From NCBI RefSeq assembly GCF_000382445.1, contig NZ_KB905472.1:2873603-2937602 (forward strand): a stretch of 64,000 bases of DNA. The letters are read 5' to 3'. The notes under the pieces were generated by a model. It was given only the letters and a program-made list of their open reading frames with translations, did not search any database and was not told the DNA's origin. Source of the DNA: Phocaeicola massiliensis B84634 = Timone 84634 = DSM 17679 = JCM 13223. GTDB taxonomy: Bacteria > Bacteroidota > Bacteroidia > Bacteroidales > Bacteroidaceae. Made by a program: the position numbers and the translations under genes. Of the stretch, positions 14,520-22,790 are shown in pieces. How positions within the stretch are numbered: position 1 is the stretch's first letter; the number at the start of each line of letters is the position of its first letter.

Positions 14520-15173
14520 ATGAAGAAATATATTCTTTTATGTCTTTTTGCTCCTTTACTATTCATCGCTTGCAGTGATGACGATTATGTCTATCCCAAT
14601 GTCTTGACAGAAATGATAGACCTGGTAACGGACAACACAGGGACGGCAACTTATCTGAAAAGCGACGAGGGGGTGATATGGAGCATACAGCCCCGCGCCG
14701 GCCTGGACGGTTTGACCCCCGACAGCGTTTACCGTACTGTTACCATGTATGCCCCTGTCAATACTTCCCAGCCGTCATCATTGGAAGCCATCCTGTATAA
14801 CACACAGATAGCCATCTCTCCTATTCCAAAAGCGAAAGATACATTCAAGGAAATACATACAGACCCGGTTGCCATACAAAGCATCTGGCGAAGTGGTGAC
14901 TATCTGAACCTGATAGCACTGGCAATGGTAAAAGACCGGACACACGAATTTCATTTCATCGACAACGGAATTACCCATAATGAAGATGGCACAAAGACAC
15001 TGAACCTTACTCTCTACCACAACCGCCATGACGATGTGGAAGGTTTTAACCGTAAAGTTTACCTTTCAGTTCCCCTCCGGACCTATGCCGATGTGTTGCA
15101 AAAGGGAGACAAAATTATCTTCACGCTGAATACATACAAAGAAGGTATGACCAGCCGTTCATTTACTTATTAA
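14520..15173 (+). CDS. NigD-like lipoprotein
   Basis: A 217-residue predicted lipoprotein: MKKYILLCLFAPLLFIAC carries a lipobox ending at Cys18. The body begins SDDDYVYPNVLTEMIDL and resembles NigD-like proteins common in Bacteroidales, with an OB-like N-terminal part and a beta-sandwich C-terminal part. Their role is not established; the name comes from a bacteriocin-linked Prevotella gene. It sits between the acyltransferase and the rhodanese lipoprotein, 14 bases before the latter, suggesting the last two are expressed together. Confidence 0.75.
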   Translation: MKKYILLCLFAPLLFIACSDDDYVYPNVLTEMIDLVTDNTGTATYLKSDEGVIWSIQPRAGLDGLTPDSVYRTVTMYAPVNTSQPSSLEAILYNTQIAISPIPKAKDTFKEIHTDPVAIQSIWRSGDYLNLIALAMVKDRTHEFHFIDNGITHNEDGTKTLNLTLYHNRHDDVEGFNRKVYLSVPLRTYADVLQKGDKIIFTLNTYKEGMTSRSFTY

Positions 15174-15187
15174 CAACAAAAAGCAAT

Positions 15188-15586
15188 ATGATTAAAACTA
15201 TTTATTTTGTTTTCTTTATCTGTGCCTTTGCGCTCGGATTATGGGCCTGCACAGGAAAAGAACAAGAGAAGTTCAAAAGCTTATCAACAGCCCATTTCGA
15301 ACAATTGATAAAAGACAATAAAATCCAATTGGTAGATGTACGCACTGTTGCCGAATATTCGGAAGGACATATTCCGGGCAGCCTGAACATCAATGTTATG
15401 GACGAGAACTTTGCCGCAGCCGTTGATGAACTGTTGCAGAAAGACCAACCGGTAGCCGTATATTGCAAAAGCGGAAGAAGAAGCCGCAATGCAGCAAAGC
15501 TCTTGGTTAAGAAGGGATTCAAAGTCTACAACTTGGATAAAGGTATCCTGAACTGGATAGACGAAGGCATGGAGATTGAGAAGTGA
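15188..15586 (+). CDS. Rhodanese-like lipoprotein
   Basis: A small (132-residue) single-domain rhodanese. A lipoprotein-type N-terminus (FALGLWAC, Cys21) exports it. The domain runs from about 33 to 130 with VDVRTVAEYSEGHIPGSLNIN. The active-site loop is VYCKSGRRSRNAA, with the Cys (about 96) that would carry the persulfide. Sulfur-donor or redox partners are unknown. It follows the NigD-like gene by 14 bases and is the last gene before the IS110 element. Confidence 0.88.
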   Translation: MIKTIYFVFFICAFALGLWACTGKEQEKFKSLSTAHFEQLIKDNKIQLVDVRTVAEYSEGHIPGSLNINVMDENFAAAVDELLQKDQPVAVYCKSGRRSRNAAKLLVKKGFKVYNLDKGILNWIDEGMEIEK

Positions 15587-15656
15587 TAACCGACTTCAAT
15601 AATGAGGGAAGCATGGGGTTGAATTCTAAGTCCTCTCCAAACAATATCTATAAAAT

Positions 15657-15696
15657 CTTACCCAAGTTTACGAACATTAACGTATCCTTGGGTAAG
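15657..15696. repeat. Strong two-part hairpin downstream of the IS110 transposase
   Basis: CTTACCCAAG (15657-15666) pairs exactly with CTTGGGTAAG (15687-15696). Inside, TACG pairs with CGTA around an eight-base loop, separated from the outer stem by two mismatched bases per side. No T-run follows on the plus strand, and only a weak ATTTTATAG follows on the minus strand. It could be a terminator remnant for the rhodanese gene, part of the IS right end, or the pre-insertion target. Confidence 0.6.
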
Positions 15697-15779
15697 TTTG
15701 TATATAGACATACCTACTCTTCAGAAGTGTATAGCTACTTCCTAAACCTAAGATATTTTCGAAGTTAAGGACCTTTTTA

Positions 15780-16775
15780 TTATACGGCTAATGTTACAAA
15801 TGGAGTCTGCCTTCGTATCACAGCAAAAGACCTTGCTATGATTTTGGCTCTTACAGCATTGATTACAGATGCTTTATGTTTCCCCTCTGCTATTTTCCTT
15901 TTATAGTATGCTTTCATCTGCGGATCCCAAGAGATGGCAGTAATAGCTGCCCGGGTAAGGTATACTTTTACTTCTTTGTTAGCCAATGAAGAAGTCTGCG
16001 TTTTTCCCCGTATGGAAATACCTGAAGTATGTTCAAATGGGGCGACCCCACAATAGCAGGCAAATTTCCTCGGGTTGTCAAATCTTTGAAAATTGTCAGT
16101 AACACACAGTAATACAATGGCATTGATAATTCCTATTCCTTTTATACTTCTTAATAGCAAGTAGTTTGTGTAAAGCGATGTACTGGCGGCTATTAGTTGC
16201 TCCATATCCTCTTCCACCTCCAGGATTCTTTCTTTTATCGACTTGAGCTGCTCTTCCAAAAAAGAAATGGATTCTGTCACATCAGCCAACTTAGCCATCC
16301 AGGAGAATGTTTCCAATAACTTTATGCTTGATACTTTTTGCTTGACCAAATTGTCACGTATAATAATCCATCCCCGCAGTCTCACCAAGTCTTTGTCAGG
16401 CAATTTGTATAACTCCAGTTTTCGATAGTGTAATACCGCATAGTTCGCTATTCTTTTGGCGTCAATGCGGTCATTTTTGCCTCGTTGCAAGCCTATGGAC
16501 TTCTTGATGGTCAACGGGCAAACCAAAGCCAGGGAAAATCCCATGGAGACACTGGAAACAGATAACTCTGTGACATAACTTCCCATGTTTTCAGCACAGA
16601 ACAAGAGTTTGGATAAAGAGAGATGATAACCAGCTATCCAATCCAATAAAGATTGGATCCCAGTTGGAGTGTTATCAAAAGACTTGTGAGACAACTCTTT
16701 TTCGTCTGCGGACATTAATGATGCATCGAAAGTTTTTTTTCCTACATCAAGACCTACAAAATGAGAATAATTCAT
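15780..16775 (-). CDS. IS110-family transposase (DEDD recombinase)
   Basis: A 331-residue transposase with both expected domains. The RuvC-like N-terminal domain carries the DEDD tetrad: Asp10 in FVGLDVGKKTF, Glu62 in FCAENMG, and Asp102 and Asp105 in GKNDRIDAKRIANY. The C-terminal Tnp domain has RSIKGIGIINAIVLL (about 209-223), then FACYCGVAPFEHTSG, where Ser251 matches the catalytic serine position of the family. A helical region (about 165-195) links them. All key residues are present and the frame is unbroken, so the protein may be active. Family members make a seekRNA/bridge RNA from non-coding ends; see 16804-16940. Confidence 0.95.
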   Translation of the reverse strand: MNYSHFVGLDVGKKTFDASLMSADEKELSHKSFDNTPTGIQSLLDWIAGYHLSLSKLLFCAENMGSYVTELSVSSVSMGFSLALVCPLTIKKSIGLQRGKNDRIDAKRIANYAVLHYRKLELYKLPDKDLVRLRGWIIIRDNLVKQKVSSIKLLETFSWMAKLADVTESISFLEEQLKSIKERILEVEEDMEQLIAASTSLYTNYLLLRSIKGIGIINAIVLLCVTDNFQRFDNPRKFACYCGVAPFEHTSGISIRGKTQTSSLANKEVKVYLTRAAITAISWDPQMKAYYKRKIAEGKHKASVINAVRAKIIARSFAVIRRQTPFVTLAV

Positions 16776-16803
16776 AACTTTGTATTTACAGTATTAAACA
16801 TGA

Positions 16804-16940
16804 AGGAGAAACAGCTAATACATTTATTAGGTCGTGAGCCTACAATTCTAACTGGCTAGGTTCTCCTATTAAGAGAGTTGCAGTCTGATTCAGCCTATAG
16901 TCATTTAAGACTAGTGTCAAAGTTAGTTCACTGCAACTCT
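16804..16940 (-). ncRNA. Candidate IS110 bridge RNA
   Basis: This 137-base stretch upstream of the transposase folds into two domains. Read on the minus strand, domain 1 (16940-16874) has an 11-bp stem (AGAGTTGCAGT with ACTGCAACTCT), a large internal loop and a five-bp apical hairpin (TAGTC/GACTA around TTAAAT). Domain 2 (16867-16804) has a 7-bp stem (AGGAGAA with TTCTCCT) enclosing CTAATA/TATTAG (loop of four) and AGCC/GGCT (loop of 13). Stem, internal loop and apical hairpin is the layout of IS110 bridge-RNA binding loops, and the position before the transposase matches the IS110 (not IS1111) subgroup. The pairing was done by eye; the function is inferred. Confidence 0.55.
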
Positions 16941-16997
16941 ACTTTTCAAATATACACTTATATTTTGTTGTGATATTTAATACTGCAAATGTAAATG

Positions 16998-17135
16998 TGT
17001 CAAAACCCGGACAATGCTGTGCTTTTGCTCGTAGGGGCGAGATCTGCTCGTCCGAAGACAGTTCGCTTTGTGTATTTGGGCAGGTAAACCCTGCCCCTAC
17101 AGTTGACAAAGTGACAGGTCACTTTAGTTTTGACA
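16998..17135. repeat. Dispersed palindromic repeat, copy A (MITE-like)
   Basis: Bounded by TGTCAAAAC (16998-17006) and its complement GTTTTGACA (17127-17135). Inside, GTAGGGGC (17031-17038) pairs with GCCCCTAC (17093-17100), and AAAGTGAC/GTCACTTT (17108-17125) forms an eight-bp palindrome. It fills the gap between the IS element and argF'. The GTAGGGG/CCCCTAC arms recur in four other gaps of this window (37543, 45370, 47809, 59142). Confidence 0.65.
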
Positions 17136-17165
17136 TACCCCCGACTGTTTCACTTGGCTCGACGG

Positions 17166-18134
17166 TTATGCCTCCAAACCTTGCAACAAGCGTTTCAGCA
17201 CCACAGTTGCAGAAATCTCACGATTGGCAGCTTCGGGAATCACCAAGGAAGTAGGCGCCTCAATCACATCATCCGTCACAATCATATTTCTACGGACAGG
17301 CAGACAGTGCATGAAGAAAGCATTGTCGGTCACTGCCATGTGAGCCGCATCTACCGTCCAACTCATATCCTTGCTCAACACCTTGCCATAGTCCTCCGGC
17401 CGGGTCACACCCGGACAAGCCCAGTTCTTGGCATAAATGAAATCCGCTCCTTCAAAAGCCTTCATCTGGTTATATTCCACCTTCGCACCACGGACAAACT
17501 TCGGGTCGAGTTCATAACCTTCGGGATGGGTAATGACAAAATCCACATCTGCCTCATTCATCCAGTCGGCAAACGAATTGGGAACAGCCTGTGGAAGTGC
17601 ACGCGGATGCGGCGCCCAGGTCAACACCACTTTGGGGCGTTCTTTCTTCTTATATTCCTCAATAGTAATCAAGTCGGCAAAAGCCTGCAACGGATGGCCC
17701 GTAGCCGCTTCCATAGAGAATACCGGCTTACCCGAATACTTGATGAACTGATTCAGAATCTTTTCTGTATAATCATCTTCACGGCTTTCAAAATGAGCAA
17801 AAGAGCGCACACCGATGATATCGCAATAAGAGGCCATCACCGGAATAGCTTCCAGCAAGTGTTCGCTCTTGTCGCCATCCATAATGACACCGCGCTCTGT
17901 TTCCAACTTCCATGCGCCTTGGTTCACATCGAGCACAATCACGTCCATACCCAGATTGCGCGCTGCCTTCTGAGTGCTCAGGCGGGTACGCAGGCTGTTG
18001 TTGAAGAAAATCAACAAGCAAGTCTTATGCTTTCCCAGATTCTCATACTTATAGCGGTCTTTCTTGATTTCAAACGCCTCAGCCAAAGCTGTTTTCAAAT
18101 CACCCAAATCGTGTACATTTGTAAAGTATCTCAT
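17166..18134 (-). CDS. argF': N-succinyl/acetylornithine carbamoyltransferase
   Basis: A 322-residue transcarbamylase of the Bacteroides ArgF' type, which carbamoylates an N-acylated ornithine (N-succinylornithine in B. fragilis) instead of free ornithine. The carbamoyl-phosphate region is FFNNSLRTR (44-51 area), GHPLQAFADLITI is the helix after the second motif, and FMHCLPVRRNMIVTDD is the ornithine-side signature. In the B. fragilis enzyme a proline at position 90 is reported to set succinyl over acetyl preference. Here residue 90 is serine (DGDKSEHLLEA), as far as I can align from memory. The gene is third in proB-proA-argF', 42 bases after proA. Confidence 0.92.
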   Translation of the reverse strand: MRYFTNVHDLGDLKTALAEAFEIKKDRYKYENLGKHKTCLLIFFNNSLRTRLSTQKAARNLGMDVIVLDVNQGAWKLETERGVIMDGDKSEHLLEAIPVMASYCDIIGVRSFAHFESREDDYTEKILNQFIKYSGKPVFSMEAATGHPLQAFADLITIEEYKKKERPKVVLTWAPHPRALPQAVPNSFADWMNEADVDFVITHPEGYELDPKFVRGAKVEYNQMKAFEGADFIYAKNWACPGVTRPEDYGKVLSKDMSWTVDAAHMAVTDNAFFMHCLPVRRNMIVTDDVIEAPTSLVIPEAANREISATVVLKRLLQGLEA

Positions 18135-18176
18135 AATTCGTTTTATATATAATATGTATAAATTCTATCTCACCGA

Positions 18177-19427
18177 TTAATCTCTTGTCTGTCCTTCTCC
18201 ACGGACTATCCATTTATAAGTATTCAGTTCCTCCAGCCCCATCGGTCCGCGAGCATGAAGTTTCTGGGTACTGATGCCTATCTCCGCACCCAGTCCGAAC
18301 TCACCGCCGTCTGTAAAGGAAGTAGGGACATTGACATAAACACACGCCGCATCCACTGCTTTCATGAAATAGTCGGCAGAGCGGCTGTCCTCGGTCACGA
18401 TGCATTCACTATGACCGGAACCGTACCGGGCAATATGAGCCACCGCTTCTTCAGGACCGGAAAGCACCTTGACTGCCATTTTATAGTCCAGGAATTCGGT
18501 ACCGTAGCTCTCGTCGGTGGAATGCCGGAGAAGCTCCGCCGGATAACTTTCCTGCAAAGCCGAGAAAGCTTCGGGGTCGGCATATATAGTCACATGAGAG
18601 CATGACAAGCCGCCGCACAACACCGGAAGATCGGCCACTCGCTCCCTGTGCACCAGCACACAGTCCAACGCATTGCACACACTGACACGACGGGTTTTCG
18701 CATTCCTGATAATAGCAGCTCCCTTTGTCACATCACCGCTTCTGTCAAAGTAAGCATGACACACACCGGCTCCCGTTTCTATCACCGGGACAGTGGCATT
18801 CCGACGGACAAAATCAATCAGTCCTTTTCCCCCGCGGGGAATCAGCAAGTCCACATACCCCCTTGCATTCAGCAACTCGGCAGCAGACTCACGGTCGGGC
18901 GGAAGCAGGACAACCAGATTGGGATTCAGCCCCTGCTGTATCAATACCGAATGAATGACCGACACGATAGCCCGGTTGGAACAGTCGGCATCACTCCCCC
19001 CTTTCAGCAGGCAAGCATTTCCCGACTTGAAACAGAGCGAGAAGACATCCAGCGTGACGTTGGGTCGTGCTTCGTATACAATACCGATAACGCCGAAAGG
19101 CACACTGACCTTCGTCAACTTCATGCCGTTGGGACGGAGCGTTTCGCTCAATACCCTTCCTACAGGAGACGGAAGCCGCGTCACACTGCGAATGCCTTCA
19201 GCAATGCCGTGGATACGTTCCGTCGTCAGCTTCAGCCTGTCATACTTCGGGTCAGACTCATCCATCCTTGCCAAGTCCTTGGCATTCTCCGACAATATCT
19301 GTCCGGCTTGCGATTCCGTGGCATCCGCCACGGCACGCAATACTTCATTTATCTTTTCCTCCCCACAAAAAGCCAGACTCTTGCCGGCTTCCCGCACCTG
19401 CTGAAAAGTATCTGTCAGTTTTCCCAT
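18177..19427 (-). CDS. proA: Gamma-glutamyl phosphate reductase
   Basis: NADPH-dependent reductase making glutamate-5-semialdehyde in proline synthesis; cytoplasmic, 416 residues. It belongs to the aldehyde dehydrogenase superfamily. [20 protein letters not shown] and [15 protein letters not shown] are ProA signatures. The catalytic Cys lies in [15 protein letters not shown]. The frame could begin at a TTG at 19436, but the ATG at 19427 gives [18 protein letters not shown], a normal start 14 bases after proB. It is co-transcribed with proB upstream and probably argF' downstream. Confidence 0.95.
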   Translation of the reverse strand: MGKLTDTFQQVREAGKSLAFCGEEKINEVLRAVADATESQAGQILSENAKDLARMDESDPKYDRLKLTTERIHGIAEGIRSVTRLPSPVGRVLSETLRPNGMKLTKVSVPFGVIGIVYEARPNVTLDVFSLCFKSGNACLLKGGSDADCSNRAIVSVIHSVLIQQGLNPNLVVLLPPDRESAAELLNARGYVDLLIPRGGKGLIDFVRRNATVPVIETGAGVCHAYFDRSGDVTKGAAIIRNAKTRRVSVCNALDCVLVHRERVADLPVLCGGLSCSHVTIYADPEAFSALQESYPAELLRHSTDESYGTEFLDYKMAVKVLSGPEEAVAHIARYGSGHSECIVTEDSRSADYFMKAVDAACVYVNVPTSFTDGGEFGLGAEIGISTQKLHARGPMGLEELNTYKWIVRGEGQTRD

Positions 19428-19441
19428 TGCAGTCAAATTGA

Positions 19442-20524
19442 TTAGTCCAAATACAGATAATCATAATGCACCACCGGTTTTTGACCGTGTTGCCCCATCA
19501 GCAGGCGCGCCTCCTCCGAGTCGAAGCCCACACGTCCCACTCCTATTTGCTTTCCCCGATGGTCTATGATTTTCACGATATCATCTTTCTCAAATTCACC
19601 TTCTATAGCAACGATGCCTACCGGCAGCAAGCTCACTGCCTTGTTTCCTTTCAACACTTTCACCGCCGGTTCGTTCAAATGCAATTCGCCTTTTGCAAAA
19701 CCTTCACTGTGGGCTATCCATTTCTTTACACTCGATACGCCATCCGTTGCCGGAACAAAACGCGTACACACCGTTTCTTCGGGGTGCTGCAGCAAGTCCA
19801 CCAATATATTGTCCTTCTTCCCGTTGGCTATGATGACGGTAATACCCTCATCCGCCACTTTGCGGGCAATGGTCGTCTTGGTCAGCATGCCTCCCCTGCC
19901 GAAACCCGATTTCTCCGCCCGGATATAGTCGGACAGGTCTTTCCCCTGCTCCACCTCTCTGATGACCCGGGCACCGGGAGCAGAAGGCGAGCCGTCATAA
20001 ACACCGTCGATATTGCTCAGGATAATCAACGCCTGCATGTCCATCATGGAAGCAATCATGCCCGAAAGCTCATCATTGTCGGTAAACATCAGTTCCGTCA
20101 CCGAAATGGTATCATTTTCGTTTACAATCGGAATGACTCCGTTTTCCAGCATCACCATCATGCAGTTGCGCTGGTTGAGATAATGACGACGTGTGGCAAA
20201 ACTCTCCTTTGTGGTGAGCACCTGCCCCACGGTAATGCCATACTCACGGAAGAGTTCATAATAACGGTTTATCAGTTTCGCCTGTCCCACAGCAGAAAAA
20301 AGCTGCCGCTGGTCAACACTGTCCAACTTCTTGGACGGTTTGATTTCACTCCGTCCCGAAGCGACTGCCCCCGACGAGATTAAAATAACCTCCACTCCTG
20401 CCTTGTGCAGTTCCGCTATCTGGTCTACGAGCGCCGACATCCGTGTCACGTCCGGCGTGCCGTCCTTGCGCGCCAGTACATTACTTCCAATCTTTACCGC
20501 TATTCTTGTAAACTGATATGCCAT
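19442..20524 (-). CDS. proB: Glutamate 5-kinase
   Basis: Phosphorylates glutamate, the first and usually proline-inhibited step of proline synthesis. The kinase domain begins [30 protein letters not shown] is the nucleotide-binding/active-site loop and [19 protein letters not shown] is a second signature. A PUA domain fills the C-terminus from about 270. At 360 residues it is of normal two-domain length. It heads the proB-proA-argF' run, with a TAnnTTTG box at 20547-20554. Confidence 0.96.
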   Translation of the reverse strand: MAYQFTRIAVKIGSNVLARKDGTPDVTRMSALVDQIAELHKAGVEVILISSGAVASGRSEIKPSKKLDSVDQRQLFSAVGQAKLINRYYELFREYGITVGQVLTTKESFATRRHYLNQRNCMMVMLENGVIPIVNENDTISVTELMFTDNDELSGMIASMMDMQALIILSNIDGVYDGSPSAPGARVIREVEQGKDLSDYIRAEKSGFGRGGMLTKTTIARKVADEGITVIIANGKKDNILVDLLQHPEETVCTRFVPATDGVSSVKKWIAHSEGFAKGELHLNEPAVKVLKGNKAVSLLPVGIVAIEGEFEKDDIVKIIDHRGKQIGVGRVGFDSEEARLLMGQHGQKPVVHYDYLYLD

Positions 20525-20546
20525 TTCTCTTGTTAGTTTAGAAACA

Positions 20547-20554
20547 CAAATATA
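20547..20554 (-). promoter_or_regulatory. Candidate -7 box for proB-proA-argF'
   Basis: Reads TATATTTG on the minus strand, 23 bases before the proB start. No clear -33 partner is visible. Confidence 0.5.
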
Positions 20555-20755
20555 GGTATTTAAATCAATCTGTAAGGTGAAATAAGCTAAAAATTAACCG
20601 GTAAGGCATTTGTATGCCTTTATTTTTACTCTCATCATTTGCAAAATGAAAATATATAATGATAATATCCAACCAACAGATATAACTTATGACTAAAGCT
20701 GTTTCCTTTGACAGGAAGTCACTCCACCGGTCGGACTAAGCATTTTCTTTCCTTA

Positions 20756-20901
20756 GGCTAAGACTTTTTATACGGTGGATTATTACGTCCCACGGCAGCA
20801 GGACATACGTCCCACAGCAGCAGGACGTACGTTCCATTACGGCAGGACGTACGTTCCATTGCAATAGGACGTAATAATCTGCCGCCCAGAAAACCTTAGC
20901 C
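20756..20901. repeat. Long palindromic element with four 22-bp tandem units
   Basis: Four adjacent 22-bp units begin at 20785, 20807, 20829 and 20851. Each opens ACGTCC or ACGTTCC and closes GGACAT or GGACGT, so each is itself an imperfect palindrome. The block is framed by a perfect 13-bp inverted repeat, GATTATTACGTCC (20778-20790) and GGACGTAATAATC (20867-20879), and further out by GGCTAAG (20756-20762) and CTTAGCC (20895-20901). It occupies the 526-base gap between divergent proB and the PNGase gene. Nothing coding is seen in that gap. Confidence 0.8.
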
Positions 20902-20999
20902 ATACGCAGGAAACGGCTTAAGGATACTAATAAATGGTCAAATCTATAAATTATTGCTCAAGACAGAGGCTAAGATGCAATCTTTTACGGATTTATGAT

Positions 21000-21007
21000 T
21001 AACTTTG
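21000..21007 (+). promoter_or_regulatory. Candidate -7 box for the PNGase-GH92 pair
   Basis: TAACTTTG fits TAnnTTTG and lies 43 bases before the ATG at 21051. No exact -33 element is seen. Confidence 0.5.
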
Positions 21008-21050
21008 CCTATCGTACAATCATTCTAATTACTAACTATTAGCATTAAAC

Positions 21051-22763
21051 ATGAGAAGAACCGGAATAAGAAACGCATGGTTACTGATGCTCTGTCTGCT
21101 GACCGTTTCGGCAGCCGCCGCACAGAACCTTCAAAAGAAAGTAAAGAATGCCAAAGGAATTGAAGTCATTTATCAATCCAGCTATAAAGGTAAAATCCGC
21201 CCCGGACAGATAAAGATGACCGTATCGGGCAACCAAGTGGCACTGGAAAGCGTCTCTCCCAAAGGGGAGAAAGAGACTGCGACCGAGGGCATTCGCGAAG
21301 ACAAACAGCCCGTCATCAAGAATTATATCGACTATGCCGGTCGCGAAGCTTATAAATGGGCGGAGCTGCCTGACGGAAAGATTATTTCCGCCGCAACCCC
21401 TTTCGAATTCGGTAAAGGGTTCACTCCTGCCGGCGAAGGCAAGCATCTGGGACTGAACTGCAAGATAGCACGCACTTCCATCAACTCGAACACCATCGAA
21501 GTGTGGTACACCCATGACATTCCTTTCAGAGGAACACCGCAAGCCAATGTCGGCGTGCCCGACGGACTGGTGCTGAAGGTGGTGCGCAACGGAGATATGA
21601 TACAGGAAGCCTCCGCCATTACCCCTCTCAAGAAAGCGCAGGCACTGTTGCCGGACTCATGGGGCGAAAAGATGGATGCCGCCGATTACCAGTATACCAT
21701 CAACCAAAGCGGTGTCATCACCATTCCTGTATTCGACCAACAGACCATTTGTTTCAACAACGCCAAACTGCCCGATACGCTGGAAGACGGAATAACTTAC
21801 AGCGCAGGAGGCGGAACCCTTATCCTGAAAAAAGTGAAACTGCCGGAATCAGCAAAGAACCGCAGCATCTTTGTGGAAGTTGCCCAATACTCGGACGGCG
21901 ACGCATACGACCGCACCGGTTCCGTCTTCGTTATCCCGACCGACAAGAAACAGTCTTTCCTGGATGCCATACGGAACCTGAAAAGCGTACCGTCCTTCCA
22001 GGCCAAAGACGGCAACTATCCGGCACTCATCTCTACAGATGACTATGAGGCTCCCGTGGAACTGATGCGTTTCTTTACCGGATTCGGCGTACGTAAGTTC
22101 AACCACAACAAAGTGAAAGGACAACACTGGGTAGACTCGGTCATTTACAAATCGGAGGTCACTCCCCTCGCCTCGCAACTGCAAGGCGAAGTCTGGATAG
22201 GAGCCTACATAGGCAACTGGGATGCCAAAGGGCATCGCCTCTCCCTGAAACTGAAGTATTACCCCGATGACGAACGCCGCGTAAACAAAGCCATGCCCTT
22301 GTTCAACACCGTGAATTATCTGGAACAGGCCGGACAAGCCTACCCCGTCTTCTTCCTGAATGACTCCCTGCGCGTGAGATTCACCCTGAAAGAACCGGCA
22401 AAAAACGCACGCCTGTTCTATCTCACCACCGGACACGGCGGTTGGGGGAACGGAGATGAATTCAATCAAAAGCCCAACACCGTTTATCTGGATGGCAAGA
22501 AAGTAATCTCGTTCATCCCCTGGCGCGATGACTGCGGAACGTACCGTAACTCCAATCCCTGCTCGGGCAACTTCTCAAACGGCCTGAGCTCTTCGGACTT
22601 GAGCCGTTCCAATTGGTGTCCCGGCACAGTGACTACGCCCGAATATATCTATCTGGGCGATTTGGAAGCAGGAGAACACACCCTCTCCGTCCGGATACCG
22701 CAAGGAGCTCCCGAAGGAGGAAGCAACAGTTACTGGTGCATATCGGGTACACTGCTTTATTAA
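21051..22763 (+). CDS. PNGase F-like peptide:N-glycosidase
   Basis: A 570-residue exported amidase predicted to cut N-glycans from asparagine, freeing the whole glycan. A signal peptide ends near AAAAQ (25). About 200 N-terminal residues precede the core and may be the bowl-like extra domain of the PNGase F-II subgroup known from B. fragilis and Elizabethkingia. The core holds VELMRFFTGFGVRKFNHNK and VWIGAYIGNWDAKGHRLSL. The C-terminal PNGase domain shows TTGHGGWGNGDEFNQKPNTV, WRDDCGTYRNSNPCSGNF and SSSDLSRSNWCPGTV. The cysteines there probably form disulfides. It is followed 27 bases later by a GH92 mannosidase, which fits release then trimming. The family call is from motif memory. Confidence 0.85.
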   Translation: MRRTGIRNAWLLMLCLLTVSAAAAQNLQKKVKNAKGIEVIYQSSYKGKIRPGQIKMTVSGNQVALESVSPKGEKETATEGIREDKQPVIKNYIDYAGREAYKWAELPDGKIISAATPFEFGKGFTPAGEGKHLGLNCKIARTSINSNTIEVWYTHDIPFRGTPQANVGVPDGLVLKVVRNGDMIQEASAITPLKKAQALLPDSWGEKMDAADYQYTINQSGVITIPVFDQQTICFNNAKLPDTLEDGITYSAGGGTLILKKVKLPESAKNRSIFVEVAQYSDGDAYDRTGSVFVIPTDKKQSFLDAIRNLKSVPSFQAKDGNYPALISTDDYEAPVELMRFFTGFGVRKFNHNKVKGQHWVDSVIYKSEVTPLASQLQGEVWIGAYIGNWDAKGHRLSLKLKYYPDDERRVNKAMPLFNTVNYLEQAGQAYPVFFLNDSLRVRFTLKEPAKNARLFYLTTGHGGWGNGDEFNQKPNTVYLDGKKVISFIPWRDDCGTYRNSNPCSGNFSNGLSSSDLSRSNWCPGTVTTPEYIYLGDLEAGEHTLSVRIPQGAPEGGSNSYWCISGTLLY

Positions 22764-22790
22764 TCCGTTCATTATTAAATTAAAATACCA

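Larger units (their letters stand above)
15617..16996 (-). mobile_element. IS110-family insertion sequence (boundaries estimated)
   Basis: A single DEDD transposase gene (15780-16775) with about 160-220 bases of non-coding sequence on each side. IS110 elements lack clear terminal inverted repeats, so ends cannot be fixed without another copy. The right edge is placed at 16996 because a dispersed palindromic repeat starts at 16998 and because eight bases there match a predicted target guide. The left edge is a guess between the rhodanese stop (15586) and 15700. About 1.4 kb is a normal length for the family. Confidence 0.7.

Noticed and set aside
15583..15768. 61-codon open frame after the rhodanese gene
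   Set aside because: It crosses the strong hairpin at 15657-15696, has no homologous look and no convincing start context.
17130..18152. 340-codon plus-strand open frame
   Set aside because: It is antisense to argF', whose motifs are complete; the plus-frame product has no recognisable features.
20785..20872. CRISPR-like short repeat array
   Set aside because: The 22-bp units are directly adjacent with no unique spacers, vary in sequence, and no cas genes are present.
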